Source of the DNA: Candidatus Avidehalobacter gallistercoris
Lineage (GTDB): Bacteria; Bacillota; Dehalobacteriia; UBA4068; UBA4997
Direction of reading: 5' to 3'
Assembly (NCBI GenBank): GCA_018715045.1
Contig: DVMH01000029.1
Coordinates: 1-55,374, forward strand
DNA length: 55,374 nucleotides
Below are positions 35,243 through 43,624 of the stretch, piece after piece. Both the position numbers and the translations under genes were made by a program. The notes under the pieces were generated by a model. It did no database searches. It was not told the DNA's origin and was given only the letters and a program-made list of their open reading frames with translations. Positions within the stretch are counted from its first letter, which is position 1. Each line of letters opens with the position of its first letter.

Positions 35243-36409
35243 TTACATGCTGGCTTTTAAAATGCTGATGATTTCCTCTTGTGTCAGCACCTTATAGCCA
35301 CCGTCCATAATGAATGAGCCTTGGGCGATCCCTTCCAGCATATCATCGGTGACGCCAAGCTCTTTGATATTCATGACCAGACCGATTTCCCGCATCCAGT
35401 TTTCCATGCGTTCCAGCCCCTCGGCAGCGATTTGCGCGTCGGTTTTGCCAGCTGGATCGACATTCCAGACATTGATGGCGAACCGTTTGAATTTCGGCAG
35501 GCCATATGGGCAGATATGACGGTAATATGCCATGGAGACGGCGGAAAGGGTCATGCCGTGGGTTGCGTCGGTATAAGCGCCGATAGACTGGCCGATCATA
35601 TGCACCATCCAGTCGGTGGTTTTACCCATTGCCACCAGTGTATTGAGCGCCCAGGTTGCTGTCCACATGATATTACTGCGAGCTTCATAATTCTTGGGGT
35701 CTTTGACGGCAATGCGGGCGCTGTGGATCAGAGAGCGCAGCAATCCCTCGCTGATATAATCGGAGGTGTTGTCGTCTTCGCCGGAGAAATACTGTTCGGT
35801 AATATGATTCATAATATCGTAAATGCCGGCAACCATCTGGTATTGCGGCAGCGTATATGTGAATACCGGGTTTAGAACAGCAAATTTGGGGAACACATTG
35901 GAACCGAATACATGGCCTATCTTCAGCTTGCTGGCGTGGTTGGTGATGACCGCGCCGCCATTCATTTCCGAACCGGTGCCCACCATGGTCAGAACGCAGC
36001 CCACCGGTATGATCTTATTGTCCACGTCCGCCATGCGCAGATAATATTTATCCCAGGGGTCTTCTTCGCAATAGGCCGAAACAGAAACCGCCTTGGCATA
36101 ATCACAAACCGAGCCGCCGCCAACGGCCAGAATCAAATCTACCTCATTTTGGCGAGCAATTTGACAGCCCTCATACAGTTTTTCTACGGTAGGGTTGGGC
36201 ATTACGCCAGGATCCTCAAAAACAGTTTTGCCATTAGCTTTTAAGATGGCCATAACCTCGTCATAGATGCCGTTTTGCTTGATCGAACCGCCGCCATATG
36301 TCAGCATGATCTTGGCTCCGTATTTGGGCAGCTCCTCATTCAGGAATTTTAGCGAATCCTCGCCAAAATACAGTTTGGTGGGGTTGCAGTAAGAAAAATT
36401 ACCTAACAT
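35243..36409 (-). CDS. Iron-containing alcohol dehydrogenase (butanol dehydrogenase type)
   Basis: Group III metal-dependent dehydrogenase, NAD(P)H-linked, cytoplasmic. The nucleotide-binding AVGGGSVCDYAKAVS, TMVGTGSEMNGGAVIT and the later GIYDIMNHITEQYF and THGMTLSAV segments carry the Asp/His metal ligands. 388 residues is normal. GGAGG precedes the start. It converges with the flavodoxin genes and follows lysR on the same strand, and is a likely target of that regulator. The natural substrate (aldehyde to alcohol) is not known. Confidence 0.92.
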   Translation of the reverse strand: MLGNFSYCNPTKLYFGEDSLKFLNEELPKYGAKIMLTYGGGSIKQNGIYDEVMAILKANGKTVFEDPGVMPNPTVEKLYEGCQIARQNEVDLILAVGGGSVCDYAKAVSVSAYCEEDPWDKYYLRMADVDNKIIPVGCVLTMVGTGSEMNGGAVITNHASKLKIGHVFGSNVFPKFAVLNPVFTYTLPQYQMVAGIYDIMNHITEQYFSGEDDNTSDYISEGLLRSLIHSARIAVKDPKNYEARSNIMWTATWALNTLVAMGKTTDWMVHMIGQSIGAYTDATHGMTLSAVSMAYYRHICPYGLPKFKRFAINVWNVDPAGKTDAQIAAEGLERMENWMREIGLVMNIKELGVTDDMLEGIAQGSFIMDGGYKVLTQEEIISILKASM

Positions 36410-36482
36410 TGTTTTGCCTCCTTAATATTAGAAATTTTACAACGGTTTTGGGCATGGAATACATTTGCCTCACCGTACTTAC

Positions 36483-36512
36483 ATTATAAATCGAAATGCC
36501 TGATATAACCAA
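36483..36512 (-). promoter_or_regulatory. Alcohol dehydrogenase promoter
   Basis: On the minus strand: TTGGTT, an 18-bp spacer, then TATAAT. Plus-strand AATGC (36511–36515) and TATGC (36524–36528) lie just upstream and resemble the motif seen at the lysR and flavodoxin promoters. Confidence 0.5.
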
Positions 36513-36531
36513 TGCTTAGTTTTTATGCTTA

Positions 36532-37422
36532 TCAACACTTATCAATACCCCAAAAGCATTTGACGTGAGCGATGAATTTGGTTGCCGCCGGGCTGAATGG
36601 TTGCCCTTTTTTCCACGCCAATACACTGGTGGCGGTTAACAGCGGATAAAGCGGCCGGTAGGTTATTTTGGTTTGATCCCAAAACGGCAGGGAGCCCTCA
36701 ATTGACAGCGAATATGCCAAACCGCTGTTTACCATGATCGCTGCGTTGGTATTTAAATTGCTGGTGAACAACACATGCAGCTGTTCATAATAATCGCCGA
36801 ACCAGCTGGCCAGTTCTCGCTGTACATTTATCCGGCGAGGCAAAATCAGCGGTTTATCGGTCAGATCATCGGCGGTAATATATGACTTGGCTGTCAGAGG
36901 GTCGTCAGAGCGCATCACAACTACCCATGTTTCTTTCATTCCCAGGCGGATAAAGTCGTATTTCTCAATATTGATAGGCTCCAGCAGCAGGCCAATGTCT
37001 ACCAGACCCTGATTCATCTGCTCTTTTACCTGGTCAGCAGTGGCTGTATATAAATCAAAAGTGACCCGGGGATATTTTTGATGAAACGAAGCGAATAGAT
37101 CCGGCAGCAGCTGCACCGAGGCGATCTCGCCGCTGCCAATGGTGATTTTGCCTTCCACCTGTTCTTCCTGTTCCAGCAGTTCCTGTTCTGTTTTATCCAC
37201 CAACTGCAAAATTTCCTCAGCCCGACGGCGCAGTAAAATGCCCTCGTTGGTAAGTGTGATTTTGCGGGTGCCGCGGTTAAACAGTTTAACGCCGATTTCT
37301 GCCTCCATTTGCGCCAGCTGGCGGCTTAGAGTGGGTTGGGTGATATGCAGCGATTCTGCTGCTTTTGTGATGCTTTCTTCCCGGACTACCGTCAGAAAAT
37401 AGCGAAGAACTCTGATTTCCAT
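36532..37422 (-). CDS. LysR-family transcriptional regulator
   Basis: An N-terminal winged helix-turn-helix (ITKAAESLHITQPTLSRQLA) with the usual LysR linker (GVKLFNRGTRKITLT) and a periplasmic-binding-like effector domain (VEGKITIGSGEIASVQLLPD onward). 296 residues is standard. An AAAGGAGCT sequence precedes the start. Upstream of the alcohol dehydrogenase on the same strand and beside the flavodoxin pair, it probably activates both; a GCATA-AA-TATGC palindrome inside its own promoter suggests autoregulation. Confidence 0.92.
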   Translation of the reverse strand: MEIRVLRYFLTVVREESITKAAESLHITQPTLSRQLAQMEAEIGVKLFNRGTRKITLTNEGILLRRRAEEILQLVDKTEQELLEQEEQVEGKITIGSGEIASVQLLPDLFASFHQKYPRVTFDLYTATADQVKEQMNQGLVDIGLLLEPINIEKYDFIRLGMKETWVVVMRSDDPLTAKSYITADDLTDKPLILPRRINVQRELASWFGDYYEQLHVLFTSNLNTNAAIMVNSGLAYSLSIEGSLPFWDQTKITYRPLYPLLTATSVLAWKKGQPFSPAATKFIAHVKCFWGIDKC

Positions 37423-37459
37423 AGCTAGCTCCTTTCAATATCTATGCCTGTTTGGTTAT

Positions 37460-37488
37460 ATTCTAGCATAAATATGCCTCTAAAGCAA
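37460..37488 (-). promoter_or_regulatory. lysR promoter with palindromic spacer
   Basis: On the minus strand: TTGCTT, a 17-bp spacer, then TAGAAT. The palindrome GCATAAATATGC (37466–37477) lies in the spacer. Confidence 0.55.
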
Positions 37489-38004
37489 TGTTTTCCAGGC
37501 TGAATTGCAGCATTGCGACAGTAAGTACATTGAAGTTTGTTCTGGTTGACTTTCTTCATTATTTGTTTCGTAAGTATAACTGGCCATGGTTGCAGATAAA
37601 AGTACATATTCCAAATAGATATTACCCATAAAATGCTCCGCTTCAAAATGATGTTGCCAATGCCAGGGGCGCCATTAAAATGCCGGACGGTACAAATCTT
37701 CAGGAGATATCAGGCGCTGTACAGTCGGTTGATCTGGAGCCAAATGCTGCTTATAATAACTGCATGTTTAAGGTTATATAAATCTGCCCGTATGTGTTTA
37801 TCAGCAAGAATGTAGATTAAAGAATTAACGAGTTCTGGTAGCATGGACGGTTTCGGCTGCGGATATTGCCGGAATGTTCATCAGCTGGGAGTTTGTTGCG
37901 GCGTGACGGCAGGCTGAAATTGCCGTAAATTACCTGCAAGCTTTTGGTGCAGTGGACTGTAAAATTCTTGTTCTGCTATGGAAGTGACCGGAAAAATATG
38001 TTAT
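37489..38004. other. Gene-free stretch with gene remnants
   Basis: An open frame without a good start (about 37633–37781) reads AIKMPDGTNLQEISGAVQSV and ends NNCMFKVI; another short piece (about 37850–37907) reads WTVSAADIAGMFISWEFVAA. They may be remains of one or two decayed genes of unknown family. Confidence 0.4.
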
Positions 38005-38049
38005 ACTATCACTACGGCGGTTAACCTCCGGGGTGATAGTTTTGTTTTT
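38005..38049 (+). terminator. Hairpin terminator just before the glycosidase gene
   Basis: ACTATCAC (38005–38012) pairs with GTGATAGT (38033–38040), with inner pairing of GG/CC blocks, followed by TTTGTTTTT. It ends 11 nt before the next start codon, so it may act as an attenuator. Confidence 0.7.
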
Positions 38050-38060
38050 AAGGGGGAAAT

Positions 38061-39680
38061 ATGATGAAAATTTGGCGGAATTTACTGCTGCTGGCGCTGC
38101 TTTGCCCGGTGCTGGCTTATCTGGCGTTGCCGTTCTGGCCGAGGACTGTGGGAAGCTCGGTGGCGGTGGCGGCGCCTAATGTCAACGCTGACGTGGAAAT
38201 GCGCGGTATTTGGGTGTCTACAGTGATTAATCTGGATTACCCGGCAGCGCCGACTGCCTCGGAGCAGGAATTGAAAAAGCAGGCGGACGAAATTCTGGAC
38301 AATGCGGCAGCCTTGGGCTTTAATACGGTGTTTTTGCAGGTGCGCCCCTGCGCGGACGCTTTTTATCAATCCGATCTGTATCCGTGGAGTATTTATCTGA
38401 CGGGAACGCAGGGCGAGGCGCCGGAGAATGATTTTGACCCGCTGGCATATTGGGTGGCGGGTGCGCATCAACGCGGTTTGGAGCTGCACGCGTGGATAAA
38501 TCCCTATCGCGTTACCCGTGCGGCGGCTGAATGGGATAAGCTGGCGGCGGATAATCCTGCTAAAATGCACCCGGAATGGGTGGTCAAATACAAGGACAAT
38601 TATTATTTTGATCCGGGTATCCCGGCGGTACGTCAGCTGGTTATCGATGGCGTGGAGGAGCTTTTGGAAAATTATGCCGTCGATGGAATACATATGGACG
38701 ACTATTTTTATCCCGGTACGGATTTTGACGACGCAGCTACCTATGCTAAATACGGCGCGGGGTTTGCCGATATCGGCGACTGGCGGCGTGATAACGTGAA
38801 CCAGTTGGTGCAGGGTTTGCATAAGTTTATGGAGAAGAACGCTCCGAAAGCGGATTTTGGTATCAGCCCGGCTGGCATTTGGGCGAGCAAGACGCTGAAC
38901 CCTGCGGGTAGCAACACCACCAGCACGTATTCTTCCTATTATAATATGTATGCCGACACCAAGCTCTGGGTGGAGGAGGGCTGGCTGGATTATATCGCGC
39001 CGCAGATTTACTGGGAGCGCGGCCACAAAACAGCGGATTTCACTGCGCTGCTGGACTGGTGGTGTGATGTGACCAGCAGCACTGGCGTCAAGCTCTATAT
39101 CGGTCTGGCGGATTATAAGACGTTGGAAGCCAAGGCCAGCGACAACGCCTGGTTTGATGGTAAGGAAATCGCTGCACAAATGGCGGCTTGTGCGGCTAAT
39201 GAACAGGTGGCCGGAACAATTCACTTCCGTTATGGTTCGGTGGAAGCAAGTCCGGCGTTGAAACGCGTTGTGGCGGCGGCTTATACTGGGAGCGGCGTAT
39301 CTAATCCGGTTGATGGCAATACTGTGAGCGTACCGGGTGAGGTTTCAGTGCTGCTGGACGGCGAGAAACTTATATTTGACGTGCCGCCTTATGTGGAGAG
39401 CAGCCGTGTGATGCTGCCTATGCGTGTGATATTTGAAGCGCTGGGTGCAACGGTGGACTATAACGCGGGCAAAATTACTGCCCAGAAAGGGCAAACTGTG
39501 GTGCGTATGGAATTAGGCTCAGACAAAATGCAGGTGGCTGAAGAGATCAAGACGCTGGACGTTCCGGCCAGGGCTCAGAGCGGGCGGACGCTGCTGCCGC
39601 TCCGTGCGGTATCGGAAGCTCTCGGCTGCAAGGTGGACTGGAACAACGCCACTAAAACCGTAACGATCACGACAGAATAA
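38061..39680 (+). CDS. GHL10-type glycoside hydrolase with C-terminal copper-amine-oxidase-like domain
   Basis: An exported protein with an N-terminal hydrophobic segment (NLLLLALLCPVLAYLAL). The TIM-barrel domain (about residues 45–400) shows EMRGIWVSTVINLDYPA, ALGFNTVFLQVRPCADAFY, HAWINPYRVT, AVDGIHMDDYFYPG and IAPQIYWERGH, typical of the GHL10 (DUF187) family, which acts on envelope glycans. The C-terminus (about 425–538) is a copper amine oxidase N-domain-like repeat (LPMRVIFEALGATVDYN, LPLRAVSEALGCKVDWN), here probably a wall-binding module. AAGGGGG precedes tandem ATGs at 38061 and 38064. Confidence 0.88.
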   Translation: MMKIWRNLLLLALLCPVLAYLALPFWPRTVGSSVAVAAPNVNADVEMRGIWVSTVINLDYPAAPTASEQELKKQADEILDNAAALGFNTVFLQVRPCADAFYQSDLYPWSIYLTGTQGEAPENDFDPLAYWVAGAHQRGLELHAWINPYRVTRAAAEWDKLAADNPAKMHPEWVVKYKDNYYFDPGIPAVRQLVIDGVEELLENYAVDGIHMDDYFYPGTDFDDAATYAKYGAGFADIGDWRRDNVNQLVQGLHKFMEKNAPKADFGISPAGIWASKTLNPAGSNTTSTYSSYYNMYADTKLWVEEGWLDYIAPQIYWERGHKTADFTALLDWWCDVTSSTGVKLYIGLADYKTLEAKASDNAWFDGKEIAAQMAACAANEQVAGTIHFRYGSVEASPALKRVVAAAYTGSGVSNPVDGNTVSVPGEVSVLLDGEKLIFDVPPYVESSRVMLPMRVIFEALGATVDYNAGKITAQKGQTVVRMELGSDKMQVAEEIKTLDVPARAQSGRTLLPLRAVSEALGCKVDWNNATKTVTITTE

Positions 39681-39708
39681 CTAATATTATATATAGGGGG
39701 CTGCGAAT

Positions 39709-40029
39709 ATGGGCAAAGTGGTTTTGGTAAATACTGATTATATCCCTGGCCGCGAATTTGAGCTTTTGGGGCTGGTGAAGGGGAATACTATTCAATCAAA
39801 GAACATTGGGCGGGATTTTACGCAGGGCTTACGGCAGATAGTGGGCGGCGAGCTTAAAGCGTATACTGACATGATGTCGAAAGCGCGTGACGAGGCCTTG
39901 GAGCGCATGGTGCAGGAGGCTGAGACGCTGGGTGCGGATGCAGTGGTTAACGTGCGTTTTGCTTCGGCGGCCGTGATGGCGGGCGCGGCAGAGATTTTGG
40001 CATATGGCACGGCGGTGCGATTTAAATAA
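39709..40029 (+). CDS. YbjQ/UPF0145 family protein
   Basis: 106 residues, the full family length. Conserved parts are GREFELLGLVKGNTI, the central DFTQGLRQIVGGELKAYTDM and EAETLGADAVVNVRF. Members assemble as pentamers; heavy-metal binding has been suggested but the role is unclear. GGGGG precedes ATG 39709. The stop TAA shares its last base with the gluQ start (ATG 40029). Confidence 0.9.
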   Translation: MGKVVLVNTDYIPGREFELLGLVKGNTIQSKNIGRDFTQGLRQIVGGELKAYTDMMSKARDEALERMVQEAETLGADAVVNVRFASAAVMAGAAEILAYGTAVRFK

Positions 40030-40967
40030 TGGCGCGGGTTTGCGGGCGTTTTGCTCCCACCCCCAGCGGGGCGATGCACCTGGGGAATGCTTTCAGCGCG
40101 CTTTTGGCCTGGCTGGATGTACGCCACGCCGGGGGCAGGCTGATACTGCGCATTGAGGATCTTGACGCCGAACGCTGCCCGGTAAAGAACGCCGAACAGC
40201 TGATGGCCGATTTGCGTTGGCTGGGACTGGACTGGGACGAAGGCGGCTTGACTGACGTCTACCGCCAAAGCAAACGCAGTGAGTATTATCAAGCGGCTTT
40301 TGATGAACTGGCCGCGCGGGGGCTGCTTTACCCCTGCTTTTGCAGCCGGGCCGAGCGTTTGGCTGCCAATGCGCCGCACCGCGAGGACGGAGCAGTGGTA
40401 TACGACGGGCGATGCCGTGCTTTGAGCGCGGTGCAGATAGCGGAGCGCCAAGCCTCCGGCATAAGGCCGGCCTGGCGTGTGATTGTGCCTGACTTGGATG
40501 TGGCTGTGCAAGACGGTAATTTAGGCGAGTATCGTGAGAATCTGTCGTCGGACTGCGGCGATTTCATCATTCGGCGTGCAGACGGCGTATTTGCCTATCA
40601 GCTGGCGGTGGTGGCTGATGATGCTGCTATGGGGGTTACCCATGTGGTGCGCGGGCGTGATTTGCTGCCTTCGGCGGCACGGCAAAGCTGGCTGCATGAA
40701 ACGTTGGGCTATAAACCACCGCAGTTTTATCATGTGCCGCTGTTGCTGGCGGCGGACGGCAAACGGCTGGCTAAGCGCGACAGGGCGCTTTCACTGCGAG
40801 AACTGGCGCAAAAGCATCGCCCGGAGGAGATAATCGGTCTTTTGGCGTGGTGGGCGGGGCTTTTGGCGGAGCCCGCCCCGGTATCGCCTGGCGAGCTGAC
40901 GGCGGAATTTGACTGGCGGCGGGTATCCCAACACGATATTTGGGCAGTTCTGCCAGAGAATTGGTAA
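40029..40967 (+). CDS. gluQ: Glutamyl-Q tRNA(Asp) synthetase
   Basis: A catalytic-domain paralogue of glutamyl-tRNA synthetase that attaches glutamate to queuosine in tRNA-Asp. The HIGH-like motif is FAPTPSGAMHLGNA, the KMSKS-like motif is KRLAKRDRALS, and the zinc site is formed by CFCSRAE and a later YDGRC. The anticodon-binding domain is missing, so it cannot be a normal GluRS; 312 residues agrees. It overlaps ybjQ by one base and precedes cysS by 25 nt. The gene is much commoner in Proteobacteria. Confidence 0.92.
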   Translation: MARVCGRFAPTPSGAMHLGNAFSALLAWLDVRHAGGRLILRIEDLDAERCPVKNAEQLMADLRWLGLDWDEGGLTDVYRQSKRSEYYQAAFDELAARGLLYPCFCSRAERLAANAPHREDGAVVYDGRCRALSAVQIAERQASGIRPAWRVIVPDLDVAVQDGNLGEYRENLSSDCGDFIIRRADGVFAYQLAVVADDAAMGVTHVVRGRDLLPSAARQSWLHETLGYKPPQFYHVPLLLAADGKRLAKRDRALSLRELAQKHRPEEIIGLLAWWAGLLAEPAPVSPGELTAEFDWRRVSQHDIWAVLPENW

Positions 40968-40992
40968 TATTAACGGGAAAAGGAGCGAAAAG

Positions 40993-42405
40993 ATGGCGAT
41001 TTTTGTCTATGACACGATGGCGGGGCGAAAAGTGAAATTTGAGCCGCGGCACGAGGGTAAGGTGGGTATTTATGCTTGCGGTCCTACAGTGTATAATTAT
41101 ATCCACCTGGGCAATGCGCGGCCCATTGTGGTTTTTGATTCAATAAGGCGTTATTTTAAGTACGCGGGTTATGATGTGACTTATGTGCAGAATTTCACCG
41201 ACGTGGACGATAAAATCATTAACCGGGCGAATGAGGAGGGTATCGCTCCTGGCGAGGTGGCGGAAAAGTACATCGCGGCCTATTTTGAGGACGTGCAGGA
41301 GTTGAACGTGCTGCCCGCCGATTATCACCCAAGGGTGACCGAGCATATGCCGGATATTATCGCCCTGGTGGAGAAGCTGATTGAGCGCGGCGTAGCCTAT
41401 GAGGTGAACGGCGACGTGTATTTTGCCGTGGAGAAATTTGCTGATTACGGCAAGCTTTCCGGCCGCGATTTGGACGATATGCTGGCGGGAGCGCGGGTGC
41501 AGATTGGCGATCAGAAGCGCAATCCGATGGACTTTGCCGTGTGGAAAGCGGCGAAGCCCGGCGAGCCTTACTGGGAAAGCCCTTGGGGCAAGGGACGTCC
41601 TGGCTGGCATATTGAATGTTCGGCCATGAGCCGCAAATACCTCGGCGATGGCTTTGATATCCATGGCGGCGGGGCAGATTTGATCTTTCCCCATCACGAA
41701 AACGAGATCGCGCAGGCCGAGGCGGCCACCGGCTGCTGTTTTGCGCGGCATTGGTTGCACAACGGCTTCATTACTGTGAATGACGAGAAAATGAGCAAGT
41801 CCCTTGGCAACTTCTTCCTGCTGCGTGATATTCTGGAAAAATTCCCCGGTGACGTGGTGCGTTTCTTCTTGCTGAACACGCATTACCGCAGCCCCATCGA
41901 CTTTGATGACGAAAAGTTACAGGTGGCGGCGAAAAGCCTTTCCCGTATCCGCAACGCTTACGGCTTGCTGAATGAAGCAGTCAAGGCGGGCGGCGGTCAG
42001 GATGCTGCGGCGACGGAGCATCTTGCTGCGGCGACAGCTACGTTGCAAACTGCCTTTGCCGCTGCGATGGATGACGATTTTAACACGGCGCTTGCGATTG
42101 CGGCGATATTTGACTACACCAAAGTTTTGAACAGCTATGCCAAGGCTGCGGATCTGGCGGCGCTCAATGATGCCAAAGCGGCGCTGGATGCGATCGATGG
42201 CGTGATTGCTTGCATTAAGCCTAAGGCCAGGGCGGGCGGCGACTCACTTACACCGAAGCTGATGGAGCTGATCATCGCGATCCGCCAACAGGCACGCGCC
42301 AACAAGGACTGGGCGACTGCCGACCAGATTCGTGACGAGCTTAAGAAGCTGGGTATCGTGCTGGAGGACGGCGCGGATGCGGTGCATTGGAAATTGGCCG
42401 ACTAA
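40993..42405 (+). CDS. cysS: Cysteinyl-tRNA synthetase
   Basis: Class I synthetase. HIGH-like IHLGNARP follows [10 protein letters not shown]; the zinc ligands lie in the first Cys, WHIECSAMS and [15 protein letters not shown] is exact ([11 protein letters not shown]). The C-terminal anticodon-binding helices follow. ATG 40993 ([13 protein letters not shown]) has AAAAGGAG upstream; the frame is open back to 40909, within gluQ, but without an SD. 470 residues is normal. mrnC follows as in most Firmicutes. Confidence 0.97.
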   Translation: MAIFVYDTMAGRKVKFEPRHEGKVGIYACGPTVYNYIHLGNARPIVVFDSIRRYFKYAGYDVTYVQNFTDVDDKIINRANEEGIAPGEVAEKYIAAYFEDVQELNVLPADYHPRVTEHMPDIIALVEKLIERGVAYEVNGDVYFAVEKFADYGKLSGRDLDDMLAGARVQIGDQKRNPMDFAVWKAAKPGEPYWESPWGKGRPGWHIECSAMSRKYLGDGFDIHGGGADLIFPHHENEIAQAEAATGCCFARHWLHNGFITVNDEKMSKSLGNFFLLRDILEKFPGDVVRFFLLNTHYRSPIDFDDEKLQVAAKSLSRIRNAYGLLNEAVKAGGGQDAAATEHLAAATATLQTAFAAAMDDDFNTALAIAAIFDYTKVLNSYAKAADLAALNDAKAALDAIDGVIACIKPKARAGGDSLTPKLMELIIAIRQQARANKDWATADQIRDELKKLGIVLEDGADAVHWKLAD

Positions 42406-42462
42406 AAGCAGAGCAAAACGCGGAATTGAGGGATAACCACGAACGGATTTGAAGTAAAAGCA

Positions 42463-42855
42463 TTGATTGACCAGCCGGAACTGCTGCCGGCTTTGACGCT
42501 GGCCTATATCGGCGACGGGTTTTATGAACTGACAGTGCGCAATCATCTTCTATCAGCAGGCGTACGCAGGGTGGACGATCTGCATACTCAAGCCATTGCT
42601 TTGGTGCGGGCTGGTACACAGGCTGAACTGGCGCGGCGGTTACTTTCCGAGCTTGACGGGCAGGAACAGAGCGTGTTCCACCGGGCGCGCAACGCCAAAG
42701 GGCAGCATACCCCCAAAGGGGCGACCCCAGGCGAGTATCATGCCGCCACAGGCTTGGAAGCGCTGGTGGGCTATTGGTATCTGACCGGGGCGGCGGCTCG
42801 GCTTGAGCGCTGTTTTACCGTTTTATGGGAAATTGAGGGAGAAAAAAATGCTTAA
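42463..42855 (+). CDS. mrnC: Mini-ribonuclease III
   Basis: Removes precursor ends of 23S rRNA. The RNase III half-domain is clear: ALTLAYIGDGFYELTVRNHLL carries the catalytic Asp and Glu region, and TGLEALVGYWYL the second acidic motif. The only in-frame canonical start is TTG 42463, but homology-like residues (NGFEVKA) lie upstream to about 42439 and GAGGGA sits at 42428–42433, so initiation at ACG 42439 or ATA 42433 is possible. The end overlaps thyX by 8 nt. Confidence 0.9.
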   Translation: MIDQPELLPALTLAYIGDGFYELTVRNHLLSAGVRRVDDLHTQAIALVRAGTQAELARRLLSELDGQEQSVFHRARNAKGQHTPKGATPGEYHAATGLEALVGYWYLTGAAARLERCFTVLWEIEGEKNA

Positions 42856-43531
42856 AGTAACATTGCTTGACTATACGCCGGAGCCGGAAAAGCTGGTGGC
42901 AGCGGCGGCGCGCCTGTGCTATTCCAGCCAGGGTGCGGACGAACTGATGGACAGCTTTACACCGGAAAAGGTGCAGAGTTTTGTGCAGAAACTGGTCTCC
43001 CTGGGGCATGAAAGCCCGATGGAGCACGTCAGCTTTACTTTTGCCGTATCTGGTATCAGCCGCGCCTGTTCGCACCAGCTGGTGCGTCACCGTGTTGGCG
43101 TTTCTTTTTCGCAGAAATCGCAGCGCTATGTAAAAGAGAAGCAGTTTGAGTATGTAACGCCGCCTAAAGTGGCCGCCAACCCGGAACTTAAGGCCAAATT
43201 TGATAAAGCGATGGCCGGTGCGCAGGCGGTTTATGAAGAACTGCTGACGGCGGGTGTTCCAGCGGAGGACGCGCGTTTCGTTCTGCCTAATGCCGCTTCT
43301 ACCAGTCTGGTGGTGACGATGAACGTGCGGAGCCTCTGGCATTTTTTCCAGTTGCGCTGCTGCAATCGGGCGCAATGGGAAATTCGCACGTTGGCTAACG
43401 CCATGCTGGCCGAGGTACGGGAAGTTGCTCCGCTGCTTTTTGCCAAGGCAGGGGCGACGTGTGACAGCCTTGGCGTCTGCTTTGAGGGCGCGATGAGCTG
43501 CGGCAAGTGTAAAAACGTATTGTCGCGGTAA
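42848..43531 (+). CDS. thyX: Flavin-dependent thymidylate synthase
   Basis: Methylates dUMP using methylene-THF and FAD. The ThyX signature appears as RHRVGVSFSQKSQRY, which has eight residues between RHR and the conserved Ser instead of the usual seven. SHQLVRHR and LPNAASTSLVVTMNVRSLWHF are also typical, and the C-terminus has CGKCKNV. ATG 42848 follows GAGGGAG and overlaps the mrnC stop, suggesting coupling. 227 residues is normal. Confidence 0.95.
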   Translation: MLKVTLLDYTPEPEKLVAAAARLCYSSQGADELMDSFTPEKVQSFVQKLVSLGHESPMEHVSFTFAVSGISRACSHQLVRHRVGVSFSQKSQRYVKEKQFEYVTPPKVAANPELKAKFDKAMAGAQAVYEELLTAGVPAEDARFVLPNAASTSLVVTMNVRSLWHFFQLRCCNRAQWEIRTLANAMLAEVREVAPLLFAKAGATCDSLGVCFEGAMSCGKCKNVLSR

Positions 43532-43624
43532 GCGATGATAGCGCTCTATCTTGCGCTTATATTGGGTTATCAGATAATGAACTATGGCGTTTTATTAAGT
43601 TAGCGTATAAATTAAGAGGTAAAA

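Noticed and set aside
40909-40992. Upstream extension of cysS into gluQ
   Set aside because: The extra residues are not synthetase-like, and the SD AAAAGGAG is placed for ATG 40993.
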